In this document: positions 56,401 to 64,000 of the stretch, one piece after another
Position numbering within the stretch: the stretch's first letter is position 1
Layout of the letters: the number at the start of each line of letters is the position of its first letter
Assembly: GCA_001695595.3 (NCBI GenBank)
Contig: MBPM02000018.1
Location: 248,001 to 312,000 of the forward strand
Reading direction: 5' to 3'
Length of the DNA: 64,000 bases
Source: Plasmopara viticola
Taxonomy: Eukaryota > Oomycota > Peronosporomycetes > Peronosporales > Peronosporaceae
Program-made: the position numbers and the translations under genes
The notes under the pieces: model-generated
What the model was told of the DNA's origin: nothing
The model's database searches: none
Seen by the model: only the letters and a program-made list of their open reading frames with translations

Positions 56401-57506
56401 AAGCGCTTGGAACAAGACGATCGACCACGGCTTCAAGAAGAACGATTTTAAAAGTTATGGACCGGATCAATGCGTCTACGTGAAGAAAGTGGAAGAAGGT
56501 TATGCGTACGTATGTCTTTATGTCGATGATATGATCATTGCAGCCAAGACGAGCGACGAGATTCTATAGGTCAAGGGGATGCTTAAAAGTGTTTTCAAGA
56601 TGAAGAATCTCGGTATGGCGAAGTTCATCTTGGGCATGGAGATCGACCACGACATGACAGCTTCCACACTAATGATCAAGCAAACACGCTACATTAGCGA
56701 CGTGGCTGAGCGATTTGGACAGAAAAACGCCAAGAACGTCGACAATCCGTGTACGTCCGGTCTCAAGCTGTCAACATCACGGCCACCAAGTACAGAAGTC
56801 GAGCGTTCAGAGATGCGGTCAAGACCATACCGCTCACTAAAATATATGTTACAACTTGCACTCGGCCGGACGTCGCATACATCGTGGCACAACTGTCTCG
56901 ATTTCTCGAAAATCCGGGGTTACCACATTGGAACGCCGCAATTCGTGTATTGCGCTACTTAATTCGACACGTCATCATGGGATCGTTTACTAAAGAGAAA
57001 CGGGAAAGGTGATTGTTGAAGCTTTTTCGGATGCTGACTGGGGTAGCAACACCGATGACAGACGGTCTGTCTCAGGTGTGTTGATCAACATTGGTAAAGC
57101 TCCAGTTGTATTCAAGTCCAAGTATCAGAGAACCGTTGCACTGAATTCCGCAGAAGCAGAGTATATGGCGCTCAGCTTGTGCACACAAGAAGTGCTTTAG
57201 GCGCGCGCAATGCTCAAGGACATGGGTCAAGAACAAGTGGGAGGCACGCAAATATGGGAAGACAATCAAGGTGCGATAGCTTTGGCAAACAACGCGGGCT
57301 ACCACGCACGTACAAAGCACGTGGACATCAGACATCATTTTATTCGGGAGAACGTTCAACATGGATTACTTAAGATTGGCTACATTGATACAAGGGGTCA
57401 GCTTGCAGATATGCTAACCAAGGCACTTGGAACCAAGATGCTGAAGTATCTGCGCGAAGCCTCCGAAATCAAGACCAAGTCAGCAACAAAGGACACACAG
57501 CATTAG
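53476..57506 (+). pseudogene. Element H gag-pol (recently inactivated)
   Basis: A long open frame, 53476-55440 (654 codons): gag, zinc knuckle CFNCDQTSHMKRDC (about residues 223-236), protease IDSGATSHMT (near residue 268), GAG-pre-integrase, and integrase with the catalytic triad in HTDVMGP, RSDNGTEF and IAERMNRT. A deletion and frameshift near 55383 removes ~25 residues after the integrase. Linker and reverse transcriptase start in 55578-56210; a frameshift in a T-run (56173-56179) moves to 56180-56569 with CLYVDDMIIAAK (near 56515-56550). A stop at 56567 and further frame changes near 56745-56800 and 57009 follow. RNase H (SDADWGSNTDDRRSVSG; NSAEAEYMALS; DNQGAIALANNAG; LADMLTKALG) ends at 57504-57506. 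About four lesions in total, far fewer than in the other copies. Confidence 0.9.
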
Positions 57507-57520
57507 CGGTGAGTGGGAGT

Positions 57521-57664
57521 GCTAACATTACACCGCTGAATGCATGTTGAACAGGTGGATGGCTTCACACTAATTACAAGTACGTCACAATTAGTGATTA
57601 CATATGGTGGTATTTATTGGTCAGGATAAATATATTCACTTCGGTTTCTACTTGCTTCTTAACA
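57521..57664 (+). repeat. 3' LTR of element H
   Basis: TGCTAACATTACACCGC to CTTCTTAACA, directly followed by the duplicated CTTAA. Confidence 0.93.
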
Positions 57665-57665
57665 C

Positions 57666-58331
57666 TTAATTGTGTTCTGATGAGTGTAATTCTTGTGTGC
57701 GTTTACTTTTTCTGCTGATCGGCAGGTCCGTCAACTCCATTTTCGTCAAAGCTAATAACAACTTATGATTGCCCACCACAGAGATATCTTGGGAGTTGCC
57801 ATAAGTGACGGTCAGATACCCCACACAATTACCATAGTGGCAGTATATTGTGGCGTCCATCGTGCTGTTCATTTCTGTGCTTTTGCCATGACGCGACTAA
57901 TTGTTGCCTGATGCAAAAGCTAACAGTTCTGATGTTTTCAAGTCCATACCACACAAGGATCTATCATTTTTCTTACCGTGCACGTGTGCTAGGTATTTCT
58001 GTTAGGTTCCGTTAGTGCGCAAACTATAGCTTCACTTGTGTTGTGCATATTTTACGATGTTAATTCGTCCACTTGCTGGGTTTTCACATAGGCCGCCAAA
58101 GGCGCTTAGCAGTATCCTTCCGTTATTTCTTTGATGTTCGCTTGCTGCTTCTAGCTCATCGTTAGTGGTGGTAATATCGCGTGCCCAGACATTCTTTAGT
58201 AACTGTTTGATTGTCATCAACTGTACGGCTGAGCAGTCAAAAGGTTGCCCTACGTCATTAGAAGACACACCCATTTCCATACCAGATGCCTTAGGAGTAA
58301 AATTTTTGAAAGTGTCACGGAGCGTACTCAA
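57666..58331 (-). CDS. Possible host gene, exons uncertain
   Basis: Two open stretches on the minus strand, 58331-58032 and 57872-57666, look coding in composition but have no family I recognise. The first has no ATG at its start (TTG) and an in-frame stop just upstream, so it would be an internal exon or begin from a splice site; intron-like signals (GTAAGA near 57973, CAATTAG near 57896) lie between the stretches, but I could not find a phase-consistent model. The second ends in a stop codon (57666-57668) that overlaps the target duplication of element H and reads as a stop in the empty site too. Confidence 0.3.
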
Positions 58332-59639
58332 GTATTATCCGAGGCATAGCAAGACTTGTCTGCCAAACACGATGCTCCAATTTATCGCCAAAGCGCTACG
58401 TAGTGGGCGGCGTGCTACGCCAAAACAATATTATAGTAAGGTTCGTTTTATGTATGTAGCTTTTTAATGGTTTCTTGTGTGCAATGTACACTTGGCCGGT
58501 TTACAATCAGGGTGGAGAGAGGCACGTCAAGCTTTAATAGCAAATTCCCTTCTTAATGGGACCGGTTCAGGCAAATGATACGTCGTCGTTTGCAGTGCTA
58601 GATGAATATCCTGCAGACCTAAGTCTTCTTCTATCGGGGCGTGTGCTATTAAGTTCATGCGTGTTATTTTTATTGCACTAAACAGATTGTTCTTGAGGGC
58701 GTGCGAAGAAACGATTTTTTCCTGTGTACATGACTCCTGAAAGCGTCATAACATTTGATAATAGTACTTGGTGGACTTATGAGTAACTAATGATCATCGC
58801 AATTCGGGTTGTCGTTGTTGTCCAGCAATTCGTATTTCCTAGTTCTCCTGCTAGCTGATATATTTCCCACCCAGTATTTGAGCTGCCTTATTTTTGCTGA
58901 CGGACGAAGGACCGTTCATTGCTGTGGGGAAGATAAGCTTTCAGACCAATGTAATGCAATTGTACGATCGCGCCCACAATTTGATTAGATTTTCAAATTG
59001 GTCGAGAATGCACGGTGCAATCATTTACATTCTTCAGTCTAAATAAACGCTAACGAGAGAGTAATGGAGTTTTTTATGGAATATCCAGTTTGGTCATATT
59101 CGTAAAGATGAAGATACTTTGGTCGTTACGGTGCAGAGTGCTTTGACAATATCGAGACACACGATAGGTGCGCATATATTCCAGGCCTATTCGACACCGA
59201 CGTGCTCTTGCTGAGTATTATCGTGATAATTTTGTGTAACACAGTGACGAAAAGATCTTTTTGGTAGGTGGGATGTCGAATGAATGGGCGGAACGGAGGA
59301 AAGATGTGAGATGAAGAGCTCTTGTATTGCTACACCTTAACTGATGGCTTTTAGCCATCAACTGCTAGCGTCCTCACGCCTATCATTTTTGTGTACTTCA
59401 TCTGAGATTTTTGATCCTGATTGTTTTTCAGCGATAAAGTCTTCAGACTTTCAATACTTATGGGACGTCTGGACCTAAATTTTCTAGTCTGCAACTATAC
59501 AGCTGCAAATTGGTGTGGATATATGTATTTTAGTTGCAATATAACTTTATAGTGGTTGTCATTGCCGGCCAATCTGCCGGGGACAACAGTTATGTCACAT
59601 GACCTTCATTCAACACGGGGCTAAATTTAAATATGGGGT
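58332..59639. other. Stretch without a recognisable gene
   Basis: About 1.3 kb, T-rich on the plus strand, with no convincing open frame or RNA gene. Confidence 0.5.
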
Positions 59640-60750
59640 TCATCGTTCTGGGTTCCAAATAGAGATCGATGAGTCCGGATGTCTGCTTCAGACTCCCACG
59701 GGCTCCCGAGTGGTTTCCCTCTTGATTTCACCAAACAACCAATTTTTCACTGCAATGTCACGGTTTTTAATGACGGTTGTTCCTCAGAGCCATCGGTCAA
59801 CATGTCCTAAATCACTTTTTGCGACAATTAAGGTCTTTGTTATACAGCTTTAGCAATGTGGAACATCGGATGCAGCTTTACCCCCTTCGATAATTTTATC
59901 GTTTCGAAATCTCGTAAACTATTATTCATGAGCCAACATATCGGGCGTGAGTTTCTTTAACTGTGCAAAATTTTTGGAACGGACGTTCAAGTTCCTGCTG
60001 TCCAAACGCACCATGTTGCCGACTGCAAAGCCTTCGAGGTCTTAGGAAAGTGTATTGATGTCGCGATTGTATCACATGCGCTCTTGTGCTTCGCTCATCG
60101 GATCCTGTGCGACCTTTAAGTAAATAAATATGACTGAGAGGAATTTTTACGCTGCTATTTCGGACCTGCAACATTCCGGATCTGATGCCACATCACCAAG
60201 AATTATAGAAAACATACCCTAGAACAGTAACATTCCAATTGTAAAGCGTACGCATTGATTTTTTGCTATCTCCGCCAAACGCAATACATCGTAATCCAGA
60301 CCATTTAATGCTAGGTCGATGGTAATTTCCAATAAAATTATGCATTTTCATTTGTCCACCTGTTTGCGGTCTATCAACCGAAGACAAATTTTGCCTCGCT
60401 CCACGGCAGACACGATTGCTGACCATAGCTTGCAAAGTTGGTGTCTTGGTCGAACACTCGATTCCATGTACATCTTTTCATAGATACCTTTGCATTTCTG
60501 CAGTATTGATTGTTGTCTTTGTAGTGATGAATTTAGCCCTTTTCGCTTTGCGATTAACGGTCGCCATGACGACATTTCAGCCATTTTGGTTTCCGATAGA
60601 GACTTGATGAAGACCGTTAAATTGTCGACCCACCTGTCTCTTGGAGCATCTAGACACTGAAGTAATCTTGGCGGTTTGGTTTGTCCAGCCTTGTTGCGCT
60701 GACACATTTCACGAGTGTTGACACAGCGCTGGATATACTTCATCGATTTT
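59640..60750 (-). pseudogene. Ty3/gypsy integrase and chromodomain-like relic
   Basis: On the minus strand in the gypsy order, in shifting frames: a zinc-domain end KYIQRCVNTREMCQRNKAGQ (60740-60680), integrase core start with APRDRWVD (near 60650) and mutated catalytic segments, PQTGGQMK (where PQTDGQTE is expected, near 60370), IGNYHRPSIKW (near 60325), a C-terminal segment with LSKGVKLHPMFHI (near 59890-59855) and a chromodomain-like stretch CLVKSRGKPLGS then WESEADI (near 59735-59690). Many stops. The combination indicates a chromovirus-type gypsy element. The reverse transcriptase and RNase H of apparently the same element lie at 62760-63650. Confidence 0.7.
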
Positions 60751-61009
60751 GGCTAAATCGTGTGTAATACACTATATAGAAGCATGCCAATCAAAGTGCT
60801 TCACACACCAAATCTGAATACGAACTGTATATGGGTTAGCAGAAGGACACTAAATCTGAATATGTATATTCTATGTTGGATTTTACCGAGATGACAAAGG
60901 CATTACTGCGACGTATAACCCAGCACCAATCGCTGCTCATTAGCTTCAAAATCGCTTTTGGCTGATCTAGCACAAGAAAAGGCTCACCGTCAAAGTATTT
61001 GTATGCTTC

Positions 61010-61250
61010 TTGATGACCCCTTTAAACTGTGGTGTCAACATTGGCCTTTGACGTCGAGCGAAAGTCCACATCAGATTATTGCTCTACGCACATACGTGAG
61101 GCCGTTGGAATCGCACATCTTGTCATCTTGGCACATAGCTTTCGCGGCTGACTCTAGAAAGAAGCGCTTCCGGGGACTCAGAAGCTTCTCCGATCATGCA
61201 ACAACACTGCAAACATAAGTCGACCATTTCCAGCTTTCATCATTCAAAGC
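61010..61250 (-). pseudogene. Possible Kazal-like protease inhibitor relic
   Basis: On the minus strand near 61140-61095 the frame reads CQDDKMCDSNGLTY, resembling the Kazal core (C..D.VCGSDG.TY), followed after a stop by CGLSL and KGQC at about the spacing of the last cysteines. Upstream a short hydrophobic segment in another frame could be a former signal peptide. The fourth Cys is missing and the frame has stops and at least one shift, so nothing functional remains. Kazal-like inhibitors are common secreted proteins of oomycetes, which makes a relic plausible, but the match is short. Confidence 0.3.
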
Positions 61251-62759
61251 TTTTCTGCTTCCCACAAAGCTGTCCATGCGTGTTTTATCTTGCTGATGAT
61301 GAACAAATCTGCCGTTTGGATCAAATAAGTGGCAAATGGCGAGAAGAAGACACCTTTATTTTTGTTCGTTCCCAGATCAAAACGAGGTCATCCGTAGTGT
61401 TGTGCCTACCGCAGTCGTTGAAAAAGATCGTCTCCTTTTTCTAGTATGAATCATCGGTATATGCACGGGGTTTTCCAATCCATAAGGGAATACCTTCATT
61501 CAATGTTGACCACGGGTATACAGAAGGTCAAAATGCAAGCCCATTGTATGCACCTTCTTATCGTTCCACCATTAAGGACCCGTATGGTAACAAGCCCCAA
61601 GGACAATGTCGGGAACTTCTCTAATGAGATAAGTGCAAATTTTGCCTTGAATATCATCATTGAAGAAGAAATTCAAGAAGATACACCACCAGTAATCCAA
61701 CAATCATGGTCATTCTCTCGCCCCCCTACACAACTTCTACATATCTGACATTTCCGTCGACACAAAGTTCAAGGGTTCGATCATTATCAACGGTGACAAC
61801 TCGGTGCGTTTTATCCGTTATCTCGACAAGGATTTCATCCAAGTCACCGATCAAAATCCGAACTGGAGCTCGTATACAACGTGTACTTCGATGTGCTCCA
61901 TTTATTTCGGACTACACAAAAGCTTTCCAGACTGCATCCACAAACCGATGTCATTTAACTCCTGACATTAAGAATTTAGTCACGCAACCTGGAAATAGTG
62001 CTTGGCTTTCCATAAAGTGTAGAATTGACCTACGCTCCAACTTGGATCATTCTTGTTACGCTCCGCTGCGAATTTGGCGAGTGGCTCTTGACGCGCTGAT
62101 AGCACCAGACGATGTTAACTCTTTTCTTTGCTACCGGCATAATAATCAAAAGCAAATTTAAATGCTAAAAAACGATTGTGTACATGCTAGCCAAAGGTTA
62201 GTGAAGTGTCGTTTATATCTTTTCTTCTACTTCAAGACACCATAAGCTCCAAAATGTATAAGCAAGCACAAATTGTTTTTCTTCTTTTTTACTCGCAGGA
62301 ATTATGTGTACTTGACACCAAATACGCGAATATGGAGCATATTCAATGTTGTGCATTCGAGGAGTCAAAGTCGATGAAGCGTTTCCGATCCCTTGCATAG
62401 ACATACATAGCATTGGTTATTCCTGCATTTGTAATGATATCGCGAGCGATAAAGATAAGAAGACCAGGGAAGAACTTGACAGCAGCAGCATTAAGACGAC
62501 AAGCTCTTCCAACAGCAGATCCTATATGTGCCCGGCTCACTGACAATGCCGTCTAACACGACCAAGACCTGCATTTGCAGTTAACACTTTACGGAAAGAT
62601 GGTTGCAGACTGATGACGGATTTGATTTGACTATCCTGCTCAAGATATGCACACGACATTCTCACCAGCAAGTGACCTTTTCATATTTTGCGTCGTAGAT
62701 TTCTTGAAAAGCCATAGCTCGATAGTGCGGAAAAGTGATGCATTTCTCTTCAATCTCGG
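61251..62759. other. Unassigned sequence between two gypsy parts
   Basis: About 1.5 kb. Some plus-strand frames look weakly coding (for example DISVDTKFKGSIIINGDNS near 61745-61800, and SPLYAPSYRSTIKDPYGN near 61540-61595), but they are in different frames and I recognise no family. Confidence 0.4.
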
Positions 62760-63650
62760 TTTCATCTTGGAAGGTCTGCCAGCACAAAATTGTTGTTCTC
62801 ACAGTTAATACGATATTTGAAATCTTTGTCGTCGGGAGTATAGTGGAATCTTTTCTTCGCCTGTGTTACACTGCTCTTGTCATTGTAAATGGTGAAGTAG
62901 CACTTGCAAACTACCTTGGGATGCTTTGTGCTAAAATTTTGGATTGCAGGACAGCGCATCAGCCACTGTGTTATTTCACCGGAAGTCCACTTGATCAAAA
63001 GCTGAATTCCAGCAAGCTCATTACATCATCAAGCCAATCTGCAGTTTGTAATCTTCTGCGTCAGAGTCATCTCAATGGTGTAGGGGTTCGTTTCGACTGT
63101 AAATGATCAATAGAGAAGATACGTACACCATACTTACAGCGCATGCAAATTTACAAGTAGCTCCGAGCCGAACGAGATCGTTCAGCTCAGCTGAATACAA
63201 CTTTCGACCGGCAAAAGCAATGATGCTCTAATGCTCACTTTTTTTAACAACAAGACTACCCCGATCGCAAAGTTCGAGCCATTTTTATTATAACAAATAG
63301 TTTCGAAAACTTTTTAAAGATTGAGAGCAGGTGGGAATTTAAAGCAACGTTTAACTTAGGTTCATAGCGTAGTTGATAGTCCGAGAGTTGGATTGCTTTT
63401 CGAGGACGATTCCATCGATACTGTCCTGCAAAGTGCTCAAGACTTTTGCAGAGCCTTAAGACATAGACTATAGTGCCTATAAAGCATTTTTGACGTGACC
63501 ACAGGCCATCTTGCTATGATCTGTACAATGTCATCGTCCATTCGGATGCCTTTCTTCCAACAAATCTCTTGGGCGTAAAATATCATAATTCGTAAGCTGG
63601 CACTTGAAAAACATGACGCATAATTGATGTTCATCACACCGCTGCCAAGT
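62760..63650 (-). pseudogene. Ty3/gypsy reverse transcriptase end and RNase H relic
   Basis: Minus strand, broken frames. KKGIRMDDDIVQIIARWPV (near 63565-63505) is the phrase after the gypsy reverse transcriptase palm; SNFAIGVVLL (near 63280) matches ETDASNFAIGAVL at the start of RNase H; SFTVETNPYTIE (near 63105-63070) matches FTVETDH.PL.; and IKWTSG (near 62995) precedes the end of RNase H. Stops throughout. The integrase expected ~300 bp further on appears only at 60750, about 2 kb away. Confidence 0.7.
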
Positions 63651-63667
63651 ACGATCTCAGGCTTCAC

Positions 63668-64000
63668 TAAAAGATCGTCAAGACTGCGCTTTTCAGTGGT
63701 GCTCCAGATGAAGACACTTATATGCAGCAGCCGAATGGAAATGCTGACTCGAGTTGACCGGAGTATATATGCAAGCTTAAGCGTTCGCTTTAAGGTCGAA
63801 AGTAGTCATTACGGATGTGGAACCGAACGATCGACAAATTCATAATCTAAATGGATTTTACAAATAGCATGTCCGATCACTGCGTATACAGCAAACGCAG
63901 TGACGCCTCTATGATCTTTGTGGTACTCTACGTTGACGACTTGATTATCGCGGATTGTTATAACACTTTGCTATCGACGACTAAGCTAGCGCTAAGCGAA
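63668..64000 (+). pseudogene. Ty1/copia reverse transcriptase fragment running off the window
   Basis: Plus-strand copia palm domain: VKTALFSGAPDEDTYMQQPN (63679-63738), then with a stop and frame changes CKLKRSL, then SDHCVYSKRSDASM (near 63871-63912) and the intact catalytic VVLYVDDLIIA (63919-63951). It starts abruptly next to the minus-strand gypsy relic and continues beyond 64000, so the element cannot be delimited. Confidence 0.82.

Larger units (their letters stand above)
53282..57664 (+). mobile_element. Nearly intact Ty1/copia element H with short LTRs
   Basis: The best preserved element here. 5' LTR 53282-53427 and 3' LTR 57521-57664 (146 and 144 bp) differ at about a dozen positions by eye. 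The purine tract GTGAGTGGGAG precedes the 3' LTR. Flanks GTTAA (53277-53281) and CTTAA (57665-57669) give a 5-bp duplication with one change. It is a different copia lineage from A, B, F and G: no LTR similarity, much shorter LTRs. It separates the ADCK gene from whatever lies to its right. Confidence 0.93.

Noticed and set aside
59599..59853. 84-codon plus-strand frame
   Set aside because: Opposite strand of the gypsy chromodomain-like region; no own motif.
61706..62161. 151-codon plus-strand frame
   Set aside because: Open but Ser/Arg-rich composition typical of an off-frame reading; no family and no start context.
1..64000. CRISPR arrays, prokaryotic operons, rRNA or tRNA genes
   Set aside because: No spaced direct repeats, no Shine-Dalgarno-linked gene runs, and no tRNA or rRNA sequence recognised; the window is eukaryotic.

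Overview
The window looks like a retrotransposon-rich stretch of an oomycete nuclear genome, most likely a downy mildew or close relative in the Peronosporales. The reasons are short (about 50-80 bp) GT-AG introns, moderate GC by eye, oomycete-style Ty1/copia, Ty3/gypsy, LINE and FAR1/MULE elements, and the mix of host genes (an SSRP1-type FACT subunit lacking an HMG box, a CYRI/FAM49 protein, an ABC1/UbiB kinase). The species cannot be named from sequence alone.

Layout. 1-20,620 is a nest of decayed Ty1/copia elements. A complete plus-strand copy (2815-7531, duplication TACTT) sits inside a minus-strand copy (1201-9900). A deletion-derivative copia (11068-13396) sits inside a plus-strand copy (9985-13473). 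A solo LTR (14806-15090, duplication GTCGG) sits inside another copia. A Mutator-like element with ~95-bp inverted repeats (17158-19403) sits inside a copia LTR. 20,640-22,150 is a very old gypsy pol relic and 22,400-25,368 holds nothing recognisable.

25,369-28,526 is a small gene island: a two-exon short-chain dehydrogenase, a RING-H2 protein and the FACT subunit. 28,527-33,465 is mostly non-coding, with a 25-bp-arm hairpin and a LINE C-terminal fragment. 33,422-43,010 is a second copia cluster: two head-to-head copies, the second split by a complete element (38358-42946, duplication GAAGT). 43,010-46,269 holds nothing recognisable.

46,270-53,230 is a second gene island: a multi-exon CYRI/FAM49 gene (minus), a divergent 1125-residue protein of unknown function with a receiver-like C-terminal domain (plus), and a convergent five-exon ABC1/UbiB kinase (minus). 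The best preserved copia (53282-57664) is inserted 51 bp upstream of the kinase start codon. The last 6 kb holds a doubtful host ORF, a split minus-strand gypsy pol relic, a possible Kazal-like inhibitor relic, and a copia reverse transcriptase running off the right edge.

The host genes are unrelated single genes and do not form a pathway. I found no convincing previously undescribed system. The most useful new observations are the frame-preserving nested insertions that give a relative order of transposition, the MULE in an LTR, the unannotated-looking CYRI gene, the receiver-like orphan protein, and the LTR placed in the kinase promoter.
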